Assembly: GCF_022690685.1 (NCBI RefSeq)
Contig: NZ_JALCYY010000021.1
Span: forward strand, 20,577 to 84,576
Direction: 5' to 3'
DNA from: Anaeromyxobacter terrae
GTDB lineage: Bacteria; Myxococcota; Myxococcia; Myxococcales; Anaeromyxobacteraceae
DNA: 64,000 nucleotides
Translations under genes and position numbers: made by a program
In this document: in pieces, positions 43,306-50,770 of the stretch
Numbering within the stretch: the first letter of the stretch is position 1
How the letters are laid out: each line of letters starts with the position of its first letter
The notes under the pieces: generated by a model
Told to the model about the DNA's origin: nothing
Database searches by the model: none
The model's input: only the letters and a program-made list of their open reading frames with translations

Positions 43306-43611
43306 ATGGCGCACGCGAACGACGAGCTCGGCATGAGGCAGGCGGCGTTCCGGAGCTGCATCACGGGCGCGGTGGTCGCCACCGGACCGTTCCACGACGT
43401 GAGCCTGCTCCCCGGCGGCCTCGACGCGGACCTGGAGGAGTGGCAGGCGGGGTTCCTCACCGTCGCGGGGCGGTTCCTGGACCGACGCGAGGCGGCGGCG
43501 GCGCTCGGGCACGCCGGGCGCCTGGAGGCGTGCGCCTACTTCTCCGGCGACGCGCGCCCGACCCTCGAGGCAGGCCACGTGGAGAGCTGGCGCGGGCGGC
43601 GCGCGGCCTGA
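43306..43611 (+). CDS. Hypothetical protein
   Basis: 101 residues, Ala-rich, no signal peptide or membrane helix. Contains SLLPGGLDADLEEWQAGFLTV and FLDRREAAAALG. The sequence CITGAVVATG near the start is hydrophobic but short. ATG 43306 has weak SD. It diverges from the ECF sigma operon (240-bp gap) and precedes the FAD oxidoreductase by 106 bp. No family is recognised. Confidence 0.6.
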   Translation: MAHANDELGMRQAAFRSCITGAVVATGPFHDVSLLPGGLDADLEEWQAGFLTVAGRFLDRREAAAALGHAGRLEACAYFSGDARPTLEAGHVESWRGRRAA

Positions 43612-43717
43612 GGGGCCTTGCGGTCAGGCGCCCTGCTCGGAAGCGTAACGGTGGCCAGCTTTCTTCAGACCCCTCGCGTGCGGTCGTGCCGTGCGCGCGC
43701 CCCCGGGAGACCGAGCC

Positions 43718-45088
43718 ATGGACCTCGACGCGATCATCATCGGCAGCGGCCAGGCGGGCGTCCCGCTCGCCACCCGCCTCGCGAAGCACGGGCGGAAGGT
43801 GCTCCTCGCCGAGCGCGCGGAGCTCGGCGGCACGTGCACCAACACGGGCTGCACGCCGACGAAGACGCTCATCGCGAGCGCCCGCGCGGCCCACGTCGCG
43901 CGGACGGCGAGCCGGCTCGGCGTGCACGTCGAGACGGTGAAGGTGGACTTCCCCGCCGTCATCGCCCGGAAGGACGCGATCGTCCGCCACTGGCAGGAGA
44001 GCATCGCGCGGCGCCTCGTCGACGCCGGCGCGAACCTCCGGCTGGTTCGCGGGCAGGCGCGGCTCGTCGGCGAGCGGACCGTGGAGGTCGAGGGCGAGCG
44101 CCACCGCGCCGCGACGGTGATCCTCAACGTGGGCGCCCGGCCGGTCGAGCCGCCCATCCCCGGCCTCGGCGGCGTGCCCTGGCTCGACAACCGGCGCGTC
44201 ATGGAGCTCACCGAGGTCCCCTCGCACCTCGTCGTGGTCGGCGGCGGCTACATCGGCTGCGAGCTCGCCCAGGCGTACCGCCGGTTCGGCGCCGACGTGA
44301 CGATCGTCGAGCCGGGCGCGCACCTCCTCGGCCACGAGGACCTCGAGGCCTCGGAGGCGATCGAGGGCGTCTTCCGGGACGAGGGCATCGCGCTCGCGCT
44401 CGGCGCGAGCGTCGAGGAGGTCTCCGGCGAGTCGGGGCGCATCACGGTCCGGCTCTCGAACGGGCGCGCGCTCCCGGGCTCCCACCTCCTCGTCGCCACC
44501 GGGCGGCGGCCCAACACCGACGACCTCGGCGCCGACGCGGCCGGCGTGAAGCTCGACCGGCACGGGTTCGTCGAGGTTGACGATCACTACCAGTCGAGCG
44601 CGCCGGGCGTCTACGCGGTGGGCGACTGCGCGGGCGGCCCGCAGTTCACGCACGCGGCCTGGGACGATCACCGGCTCCTGTTCGACGTCCTCGCGGGGAA
44701 GCGCGGCCGCGGCCGGAAGGACCGGCTCATCCCGTACACGGCGTACACGGACCCGCAGGTCGCCGGGGTGGGGCTCACCGAGCGTGAGGTGAAGGAGAAG
44801 GGGGTCGCGTACGAGGTGGCCACCTGGCCCTTCGCGCGGATCGCGCGCGCGGTCGAGACCGACGAGAAGGCCGGGGTCGTGAAGGTCCTCGTCGATCCGG
44901 TGACGGAGCGGATCCTCGGAGCGTCGATCGTCGGCGCCGAGGGGGGAGAGCTCATCCACGTCTTCGCGGCGCTCATGCAGGCCGGCGCGCCGGCGCGCGC
45001 GGTGGTGGACATGGAGACCGTCCACCCCTCGTTCGCCGAGGGGCTCCAGTCGGTCGTCATGTCGCTCCAGCGGTACGCCCTGCCGTGA
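43718..45088 (+). CDS. Class I pyridine nucleotide-disulfide oxidoreductase (mercuric reductase-like)
   Basis: 456 residues. The FAD loop IIIGSGQAGVPLA near residue 8 is followed by the redox disulfide in GGTCTNTGCTPTKTL (C44 and C49 approx.). The NAD(P) loop VVVGGGYIGCE lies near 170 and ATGRRPNT near 262. The C-terminal dimerisation motif is VHPSFAEGLQ. The residues do not include the extra N-terminal MerA heavy-metal domain. Substrate is unknown; it could reduce mercuric ions, a dithiol or glutathione-like disulfides. ATG 43718 follows GGGAG. Downstream, a zinc-finger anti-sigma overlaps its stop. Confidence 0.85.
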   Translation: MDLDAIIIGSGQAGVPLATRLAKHGRKVLLAERAELGGTCTNTGCTPTKTLIASARAAHVARTASRLGVHVETVKVDFPAVIARKDAIVRHWQESIARRLVDAGANLRLVRGQARLVGERTVEVEGERHRAATVILNVGARPVEPPIPGLGGVPWLDNRRVMELTEVPSHLVVVGGGYIGCELAQAYRRFGADVTIVEPGAHLLGHEDLEASEAIEGVFRDEGIALALGASVEEVSGESGRITVRLSNGRALPGSHLLVATGRRPNTDDLGADAAGVKLDRHGFVEVDDHYQSSAPGVYAVGDCAGGPQFTHAAWDDHRLLFDVLAGKRGRGRKDRLIPYTAYTDPQVAGVGLTEREVKEKGVAYEVATWPFARIARAVETDEKAGVVKVLVDPVTERILGASIVGAEGGELIHVFAALMQAGAPARAVVDMETVHPSFAEGLQSVVMSLQRYALP

Positions 45089-45366
45089 GCGACGCGACGA
45101 CCGGCGAGCTCCCCGGCGAGCTGACCTGCCGCGAGCTGGTCGAGCTCGTCACCGAGTACCTCGAGGGCGCGCTCGCCCCGGACGAGCGGACGCGCTTCGA
45201 GCTGCACCTCGCGGTCTGCCACGGGTGCACCCAGTACCTGCACCAGCTCCGCGCGACGCTGCGCATCGCCGGCCGGCTCTCCGAGGAGTCCCTGCCAGAC
45301 GAGGCGCGCGCGAGCCTGCTGCGCGCGTTCCGCGAGTGGAAGCGCCGCCCGCCGGGCGGGGCGTGA
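45085..45366 (+). CDS. Orphan zinc-finger anti-sigma-like protein
   Basis: 93 residues, close paralogue of the anti-sigma at 42143-42409: LTCRELVELVTEYLEGALAPDERTRFELHLAVCHGC with the HLAVCHGC zinc motif (H-x3-C-x2-C). GTG 45085 overlaps the oxidoreductase stop (GTGA). No sigma gene is next to it. It may act on the sigma encoded at 42406-43065 in trans, or sense the redox state set by its partner oxidoreductase; both are inference. Confidence 0.8.
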   Translation: MSDATTGELPGELTCRELVELVTEYLEGALAPDERTRFELHLAVCHGCTQYLHQLRATLRIAGRLSEESLPDEARASLLRAFREWKRRPPGGA

Positions 45367-45410
45367 TGACGACGGCCTGCGGCCACCGGCGCTACAGGCC
45401 GCGCCACGCG

Positions 45411-46157
45411 TCACGCGATGCGCAGGCGGCGCCGCCAGAGCAGGCTCGCGCCTGCCGCCGCCAGGAGCACCCCGCCCACGTGGAAGGCCAGGAGGTGCGG
45501 GACCTCGCTCTGCAGTCCGCAGGTGACCTGGAGCGCAGCGTCGCCGGCCAGCGCCCCGGCCGCCGCCGCGCCCGCGATCGCGGAGCGCGCCGGCGAGGTG
45601 GTGCCCCCGCGAAGCGCGAGCCAGACCGCTCCGACGACCAGCGCCGCCGAGGCGAGCTCGCTGACGAGGCAGTTGGGGCCCGGGGCTCCGGCGATCGGGG
45701 CCCCCGCGGCGGCGAGGCCCGCGAGGAACGTCGCGACCACGCTCCCCCCGATGACGAGCAGCGGCCTCCGCCTCGCGGCCGCGGCGAGGCCGGCGGCGAG
45801 GAACAGCAGCAGGCCCGCCCGGGCCCAGTCCGCGATCGCGCCGGAGCGGCTCCGCGCGAGCGCCACGAGCATCAGCACCGCCACGCAGGCTGCCGCGATC
45901 GACCCGGCCGTGCGCCGCCGGGCCTCGCGCCGGAGCTCGGTGACGATCGCCCGGGACACCCGCTCGAGCGCCCCCGCGGACAGCGGCACGCGATCCGCGC
46001 GCTCGATGAGGAGATGGAGCCGCTCCGCCTCCTGGAGCGCGCGGGCGCACTCGGCGCAGCCCTCCGCGTGCGACCAGGCGGCCGCCCGCTCCGGATCGTC
46101 CGGGGGCAGCGCGGCGAGGCCCGGCGCGCCGGCGCTCACGTGCTCGTGCGCGGTCAT
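45411..46157 (-). CDS. nrsF: NrsF/DUF1109-like membrane anti-sigma factor with N-terminal zinc-finger motif
   Basis: 248 residues. The N-terminus carries SHAEGCAEC (H-x3-C-x2-C), and the remainder has about six helices from residue ~85. The C-terminus has CLVSELASAALVVG and LQVTCGLQSEVPHLLAFHVGG, where the two cysteines correspond to those I associate with NrsF/DUF1109 anti-sigmas. It overlaps the sigma gene by ATGA. It probably holds the SigF-like sigma inactive and releases it on periplasmic oxidation of Cys. The combination of ZAS motif and NrsF-like membrane part is unusual. Confidence 0.75.
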   Translation of the reverse strand: MTAHEHVSAGAPGLAALPPDDPERAAAWSHAEGCAECARALQEAERLHLLIERADRVPLSAGALERVSRAIVTELRREARRRTAGSIAAACVAVLMLVALARSRSGAIADWARAGLLLFLAAGLAAAARRRPLLVIGGSVVATFLAGLAAAGAPIAGAPGPNCLVSELASAALVVGAVWLALRGGTTSPARSAIAGAAAAGALAGDAALQVTCGLQSEVPHLLAFHVGGVLLAAAGASLLWRRRLRIA

Positions 46158-46687
46158 GACGGATCCTCCGCCACGAGATCGGCGAGGGCGCTGCGCAGCT
46201 GCCCGTAGGCTCGAAAGGCCCGCAGCTTGGCGGCGCCCTCGGAGATGCCGAGCACCCTGCCGATCTCCGCGAAGCCGAGCTCCTCGAAGCGGTGCAGGTG
46301 GACCACCACGCGCTGAGGCTCGGCGAGGCCGTCCAGGGCGGCCCGCACACGCTCTGCCCGCTCCTGTGCGAGGACGGCCTCTCCGGCGTCCTGGGCGCCC
46401 GGGTCCGCGACCCCGTCGTCGTCGTCGCTCTCCTGCACCTCGCGTCCCTGCCTCCTCAGCCAGTCGATGCGCACGCGCCCCGCGATGGTGAAGACCCAGG
46501 GGCGCAGCCGCTCCCGTCCCCGCCAGCTCGCTCGTGCGGCGTGCATCTTCAAGAAGGTGCTCTGCAGGAGATCCTCCGCCACGGCTCCAGGCCCGACCGA
46601 TCGCACGAAGAACGCGTGAACGGACGGCGCGAGGGCACGGAACAGGCGCTCGAACGCTCCCGCGTCACCCGCGACGTAGGCCTCCAT
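46154..46687 (-). CDS. sigF: ECF sigma factor of SigF type
   Basis: About 177 residues from ATG 46687 (upstream ATG at 46717 gives 187). Region 2 includes [17 protein letters not shown]...[16 protein letters not shown] and [17 protein letters not shown]. Region 4 includes [45 protein letters not shown]. The start at 46687 is preferred: AGGAGG is five bases upstream, and the predicted -10 box overlaps the 46717 ATG, which would therefore precede the transcript start. It is autoregulated if the promoter is its own. Confidence 0.87.
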   Translation of the reverse strand: MEAYVAGDAGAFERLFRALAPSVHAFFVRSVGPGAVAEDLLQSTFLKMHAARASWRGRERLRPWVFTIAGRVRIDWLRRQGREVQESDDDDGVADPGAQDAGEAVLAQERAERVRAALDGLAEPQRVVVHLHRFEELGFAEIGRVLGISEGAAKLRAFRAYGQLRSALADLVAEDPS

Positions 46688-46716
46688 CAGGGCCTCCTCG
46701 TTCACCTGACTCCGCA

Positions 46717-46742
46717 TACGCGCGCCGGCGGCTCCCGGTTAC
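46717..46742 (-). promoter_or_regulatory. SigF-like promoter for the sigma/anti-sigma operon
   Basis: On the minus strand GTAACC (46742-46737), 16-bp spacer, CGTA (46720-46717). The -35 box and the opposing -35 box form the inverted repeat GGTTAC...GTAACC, giving back-to-back promoters. The GTAACC -35 box and N16 spacing match the SigF promoters known from Caulobacter (GTAACC-N16-CGAA). Confidence 0.8.
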
Positions 46743-46754
46743 GCAGCCCTGGCA

Positions 46755-46780
46755 GTAACCGGCGCCTCCGGTCGCGCGTA
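46755..46780 (+). promoter_or_regulatory. SigF-like promoter for msrBA
   Basis: On the plus strand GTAACC (46755-46760), 16-bp spacer, CGTA (46777-46780). Same boxes and spacing as the opposing promoter. The predicted transcript starts about 45 nt before ATG 46832. Confidence 0.8.
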
Positions 46781-46831
46781 CTCGGAACACCCCAGGAGCG
46801 CACGTCCTGGAGGGAACGATCGGAGCGAGCG

Positions 46832-47458
46832 ATGCCGCACGTGAGCCATCCCGGAGCCGCGCAGGGGGCCCTCGTGGCGTTCCTCTGGCTGTCGACCCTC
46901 GCCTGCGGGGCTCGAGCCAGCGGAACCGAGCCCTCGCAGCGTCCCGCCGTCGCGCAGGAGACCCCGAAGATGTCGACCTTCCAGAAGCCGTCGGACGAGG
47001 AGCTGCACAGGCGGCTGACGCCCGAGCAGTACCGGGTCACGCAGCAGGACGGCACCGAGCCCGCGTTCCGCAACGCGTACTGGGACGAGCACCGGGCCGG
47101 CATCTACGTGGACGTCGTCTCCGGCGAGCCGCTCTTCAGCTCGCTCGACAAGTTCGACTCCGGCACGGGCTGGCCGAGCTTCACCCGTCCGCTCGATCCG
47201 GCGAGCGTCACGACCCGCACCGACCGCGGCCTCCTCTTCACGCGGACCGAGGTCCGCTCGCGGCTCGCCGGCTCGCACCTGGGGCACGTCTTCGACGACG
47301 GGCCCCCGCCCGCGGGGCTGCGCTACTGCATGAACTCCGCGGCGCTGCGCTTCGTCCCGGTCGAGCGGCTGGCCGAGGAGGGCTACGGGAGGTTCCTGCC
47401 GCTGTTCGAGTCGGTGGACGCAACGTCGGCTTCGAGCGACGAGAGGAGGAGCCCGTGA
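46832..47458 (+). CDS. msrB: Periplasmic peptide methionine-R-sulfoxide reductase
   Basis: 208 residues: N-terminal export signal ([18 protein letters not shown]), linker, then the MsrB fold ([63 protein letters not shown] with the catalytic Cys). The structural zinc cysteine pairs are absent, as in the zinc-less PilB-type MsrB. It reduces Met-R-sulfoxide in exported proteins. ATG 46832. A SigF-like promoter lies upstream, and msrA overlaps its stop by GTGA. Confidence 0.9.
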   Translation: MPHVSHPGAAQGALVAFLWLSTLACGARASGTEPSQRPAVAQETPKMSTFQKPSDEELHRRLTPEQYRVTQQDGTEPAFRNAYWDEHRAGIYVDVVSGEPLFSSLDKFDSGTGWPSFTRPLDPASVTTRTDRGLLFTRTEVRSRLAGSHLGHVFDDGPPPAGLRYCMNSAALRFVPVERLAEEGYGRFLPLFESVDATSASSDERRSP

Positions 47459-48114
47459 AGCTGGCCTTGTTCCTCGGCGTGCTCGCCGCCGCCATCGTCA
47501 CGGTCCAGCTCCTCGCCTCGCCGGCCCGCGCCGGACGCGGCGGCGGCGACGGGCAGATCGGCAACCCGAGCCTGGGGACGAAGCCGGGTCACGTCGGCCA
47601 CGGCACGGCGCTCGTCCCCTCGGGGAAGAACCAGCTCGCGATCTTCGCCCAGGGCTGCTTCTGGGGCGTGGAGGAGCGCCTCCGCAAGGTCCCCGGCGTC
47701 GTGGCGACCGCGGTCGGCTACACGGGCGGGCGGACCCCGAACCCCAGCTACGAGGACGTGAGCTCTCACACGACCGGGCACGCCGAGTCGGTCCTGGTCG
47801 AGTTCGACCCCGCCCAGGTGAGCTACGCGGAGCTGCTCGCGTTCTTCTGGAAGACCCACGACCCGACGAGCGGCGATCGCCAGGGCCCGGATCGCGGCAG
47901 CCAGTATCGGTCCGCGATCTTCACGTTCGGCCCGGAGCAGCAGGCGGCCGCGCTCGCCTCGCGCGCCGAGGAGCAGAAGCGGCTCAAGGACCCGATCACC
48001 ACCGAGATCGCCGCGGCCGGCCCGTTCTGGCTGGCGGAGGACTATCACCAGCAGTGGGACGAGAAGCACGGCGCCCTCTCCTGCCCGGTGCCGCACCGGC
48101 CGAGGGCGAAGTAG
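47455..48114 (+). CDS. msrA: Exported peptide methionine-S-sulfoxide reductase
   Basis: 219 residues. Signal sequence ([23 protein letters not shown]) followed by the MsrA fold with catalytic Cys in AQGCFWGVE (~residue 68), GYTGG and [21 protein letters not shown]. The usual resolving Cys may be the one in ALSCPVPH at the C-terminus. GTG 47455 overlaps the msrB stop. Together with MsrB it repairs both sulfoxide stereoisomers in the periplasm. Confidence 0.92.
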   Translation: MKLALFLGVLAAAIVTVQLLASPARAGRGGGDGQIGNPSLGTKPGHVGHGTALVPSGKNQLAIFAQGCFWGVEERLRKVPGVVATAVGYTGGRTPNPSYEDVSSHTTGHAESVLVEFDPAQVSYAELLAFFWKTHDPTSGDRQGPDRGSQYRSAIFTFGPEQQAAALASRAEEQKRLKDPITTEIAAAGPFWLAEDYHQQWDEKHGALSCPVPHRPRAK

Positions 48115-48173
48115 CAGCGGCGAGGCGCGTCACGGGCCGTCGCCGCGCAGCGCGAGGACGCCGCCGGGCCGCG

Positions 48174-48881
48174 TCACACGCCCGCGAACCACTCGTACCC
48201 CTGGTCCTCCCAGTAACCGCCGGTCCGCACCGGGAGGAAGCTCACCTCGGTGAGGTACTTCACCATCTTGTAGCCGAGCTTCACGGCGGAGTAGAGGCGC
48301 AAGGGCGCGCCGTGCTCCGGCTGCAGCGGCGCGCCGTTCATCCCGTACGCGAGGATCGTCTGCGGGTGGAGCGCGCTCTCGAGGTCCCAGGACGACCAGT
48401 ACCCCGAGTCGAAGGACCGGAACTCGACGTAGCGCGCCCGCGGGTCGGCGCCCGCGAGCCGGGCGAGCTCCGAGAGCCGCACGCCCTCCCAGGAGGCCAC
48501 CGCGGACCACCCCTCGACGCAGTGGTGGCGCACGCGCGTTCGCGTCTGCGGGAGGCGCCGCAGCTCCTCGACGGACAAGGTCAGGGGTCGCGCGACGAGG
48601 CCGCGCACCGCGAGCGCCCAGCCGGCGGGCGCGACGGGGAGCTCCCTCGAGATCTTGTACGCCGGGAAGTCCTCGGGGGCGGTCTCCTCCTCCTCGGAGA
48701 GCTCGGGAGCGAGCCGGCGCGGATCGAACAGCGCGCGCTGGAACCGCTCGTTCACGCCTTCCATGAGGCCGAGGAACCCGGCGTGCGGGCGGTCGCCGTC
48801 GCAGGCCAGCCCGCCGAGCGCGACGAGCCCGGCGGAGCGGAGCCCGCCCGCGAGGAAGTGTCGCCGCGTCGAGCCGGTCAT
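48174..48881 (-). CDS. YedY/MsrP-family molybdopterin oxidoreductase
   Basis: 235 residues. Twin-arginine signal (STRRHFLAGGLRSAGLVALGG) followed by a sulfite-oxidase-fold domain. The molybdenum-ligand cysteine is in RHHCVEGWSAVASW (~residue 125). HGAPLRLYSAVKLGYKMVKYLTEV and TGGYWEDQGYEWFAGV match the YedY family. It reduces oxidised methionines in periplasmic proteins, with electrons from the membrane partner. ATG 48881 overlaps the upstream gene by ATGA. It converges on msrA, with 59 bp between them. Confidence 0.88.
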   Translation of the reverse strand: MTGSTRRHFLAGGLRSAGLVALGGLACDGDRPHAGFLGLMEGVNERFQRALFDPRRLAPELSEEEETAPEDFPAYKISRELPVAPAGWALAVRGLVARPLTLSVEELRRLPQTRTRVRHHCVEGWSAVASWEGVRLSELARLAGADPRARYVEFRSFDSGYWSSWDLESALHPQTILAYGMNGAPLQPEHGAPLRLYSAVKLGYKMVKYLTEVSFLPVRTGGYWEDQGYEWFAGV

Positions 48882-49573
48882 GGGGTCTCCTGCGGGATCC
48901 GGGTCTCCTGCGGGTTCTGGGTCTCTTCGGGGATCCGGTCCCGCCGGATGGTCATGCCTGCGAGCGTCCTCGGGTGCAGCAGTACCTGAACGACGTGGAC
49001 GACGGTGAAGAGCGCCAGCGCCGCGAGGACGAGCAGGTGGATGGCGCGAGCGAAGTCGTAGCCGCCGAGGAGCGCGGTGAGGTGCGGGAGCTGCACCGGC
49101 TTGTACATGGCGAGGCCCGAGAGGACCATGAGCGGAGCCATCGCGAGGACCCCCGTGTACGAGAGCCGCTGCATCCCGTTGTAGAGGCCGACCGGCGGCG
49201 GAGCCTCCTTGCGCAGCCGCAGGTCGTGGAGGACGGTGCCCCACGCGTTGCGGGCGTCCCGCCGCGGGGAGAACAGCCGCCTCCTCCATTCCCCGCTCGC
49301 GAACAGGTAGCCGAAGTAGACGAGCGCGTTCGCGACGAAGAGCCAGGCGAAGGCGAAGTGCCAGTGGCGCGCCCCGGCGAGCCACCCGCCGATCGTCAGG
49401 GCATCGGGCGGGCGCATGCCCTGCAGCAGATACCAGCCGTAGGCTCCGCCGCGCTCGCCGAGGAACGGGTAGGCGACCAGGATGCGGAGCCCGCTCCCGG
49501 CCATGACGACGAAGAAGAAGAGGTTGGCCCAGTGGGTCGCCCGGATGAGCCAGGGTTGTTTGGAGCGAGGCAT
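48878..49573 (-). CDS. Cytochrome b membrane subunit partnering the YedY-type enzyme
   Basis: 231 residues, four-helix cytochrome b561/formate-dehydrogenase-gamma type. Histidine pairs sit in WLIRATHWANLFFF, ARHWHFAFAWLF and DFARAIHLLVLAALALFTVVHVVQ, suitable for two haems. This is not a YedZ/MsrQ protein by size and helix count, but such b-type partners are known for YedY1-like enzymes. The last ~14 residues are encoded by an 18-bp triplicated repeat (48883-48936). It has a SigF-like promoter upstream and precedes the molybdoenzyme gene. Confidence 0.85.
   Translation of the reverse strand: MPRSKQPWLIRATHWANLFFFVVMAGSGLRILVAYPFLGERGGAYGWYLLQGMRPPDALTIGGWLAGARHWHFAFAWLFVANALVYFGYLFASGEWRRRLFSPRRDARNAWGTVLHDLRLRKEAPPPVGLYNGMQRLSYTGVLAMAPLMVLSGLAMYKPVQLPHLTALLGGYDFARAIHLLVLAALALFTVVHVVQVLLHPRTLAGMTIRRDRIPEETQNPQETRIPQETP
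48883..48936. repeat. Three 18-bp tandem repeats at the gene junction
   Basis: GGGTCTCCTGCGGGATCC (48883-48900), a second copy at 48901-48918 and a third at 48919-48936 with three or four changes. They encode the C-terminal PQET-type repeats of the cytochrome b gene just before its overlap with the molybdoenzyme start. Confidence 0.8.
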
Positions 49574-49585
49574 GGCCTCGGAAGG

Positions 49586-49610
49586 TACGCGGGAGCCCGG
49601 GTTTCGTTAC
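49586..49610 (-). promoter_or_regulatory. SigF-like promoter for the cytochrome b-YedY operon
   Basis: On the minus strand GTAACG (49610-49605), 15-bp spacer, CGTA (49589-49586), close to the start codon at 49573 (predicted leader under 10 nt). It has the same variant boxes as the element at 41185-41209. The very short leader lowers confidence. Confidence 0.55.
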
Positions 49611-49719
49611 GCGCCGGGCGGGGTGCGGCGCACGGCGGGCCGCTCCCGCTCATCGGCTAGAATGTCCGCATGCTCTCGCTCGAGCCTCCCACCCTCGCCG
49701 TGACGCCCCGGGAGCGCTG

Positions 49720-50649
49720 ATGCGAACGCTGGAGCGCGTGGTGCTCTGCGGCGCCGGGGCGGTGGGCAGCGCCTACGCGGAGCGCTTCCACGACACCGGC
49801 GCCGCGGAGCTCTCCATCCTCGCCGGCGGCGAGCGGCGCGAGCGGCTCCGGCGCGAGGGACTCACCGTGAATGGCCGGCGCTTCGACGTCCGCTGTGTCG
49901 CGCCGGGCGAGCCCGGGCCGCCCGCGGACCTCCTGCTCGTGGCGGTGAAGCATCATCACCTCGCCGCGGCGATCGAGGACGTCCGCTCGAGCGTCGGAGA
50001 CGAGACGATCATCCTCCCCCTCCTGAACGGCATCACGAGCGAGGCGGCCCTCGCGCGCGCGTTCGGGGCCGAGAAGGTGCTGCACGCCTTCGTGGTCGGC
50101 AACGACGTGGTCCGGGAGGGGACCCGCACCCGCTACGCGAACATCGGCCGGCTCGTCTTCGGCGCGGCCTCCAACGACCCGGCCGACCCGCGGGTGGTCG
50201 CGGTCGAGGCGCTCCTCGAGCGCGCCGGCATCCCCGCCGTCGTACCCGCCGACATCCTCCGCGAGCAGTGGTGGAAGTTCATGCTCAACGTGGGAGTGAA
50301 CCAGGTCTCGGCCATCCTGCGGGCACCCTATCGCGCGTTCGGCGCCGTCCCGGAGGTTCGCGAGCTCACGCGCGCCGCGGCGCTCGAGGTGGTGGTGCTC
50401 TCCGCGCGCGAGGGGATCGGGCTCGGCCCCGCGGACGTGGACCGCATCTTCCCGATCCTCGCGACCCTCGCGCCGGACGGAAAGACCTCCATGCTCCAGG
50501 ACGTGGAGGCGGGCCGAAAGACCGAGGTCGAGATCTTCGCCGGCGCCGTCGTCGAGCTGGGCCGGCGCCACGGGCTCCCGACGCCGGTGAACGCGCTCCT
50601 CGGCACGATGATCGCGGCGCTCGAGCGGCTCGCCGCGATCCCGGGCTGA
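49720..50649 (+). CDS. panE: 2-dehydropantoate 2-reductase-like protein
   Basis: 309 residues of the ketopantoate reductase (ApbA/PanE) family. NADP loop VVLCGAGAVGSAYAERF at residue ~7, LLVAVKHHHL, and the C-terminal domain with EQWWKFMLNVGVNQVSAILRAPY, where Lys is the usual catalytic residue, and DGKTSMLQDVEAGRKTEVEIFAG. PanE reduces ketopantoate to pantoate for coenzyme A. Paralogues of unknown substrate are common, so the symbol is tentative. It stands alone. Confidence 0.83.
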   Translation: MRTLERVVLCGAGAVGSAYAERFHDTGAAELSILAGGERRERLRREGLTVNGRRFDVRCVAPGEPGPPADLLLVAVKHHHLAAAIEDVRSSVGDETIILPLLNGITSEAALARAFGAEKVLHAFVVGNDVVREGTRTRYANIGRLVFGAASNDPADPRVVAVEALLERAGIPAVVPADILREQWWKFMLNVGVNQVSAILRAPYRAFGAVPEVRELTRAAALEVVVLSAREGIGLGPADVDRIFPILATLAPDGKTSMLQDVEAGRKTEVEIFAGAVVELGRRHGLPTPVNALLGTMIAALERLAAIPG

Positions 50650-50770
50650 CCGGTCCCCGGGGCACGGAAGTCCCGGCCGGCCGGACCGCGCGACATGCGC
50701 GGCCGGGCCGGCCAGGGGAGCCCGCCGCGGGGGGAGGCGTGGCGGGCCCTCTGCGCTGCGCGCCTCGTGC

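Noticed and set aside
48878..49573. Naming the cytochrome b as MsrQ/YedZ
   Set aside because: Helix layout and histidine positions look like cytochrome b561/FdhI rather than the YedZ family.
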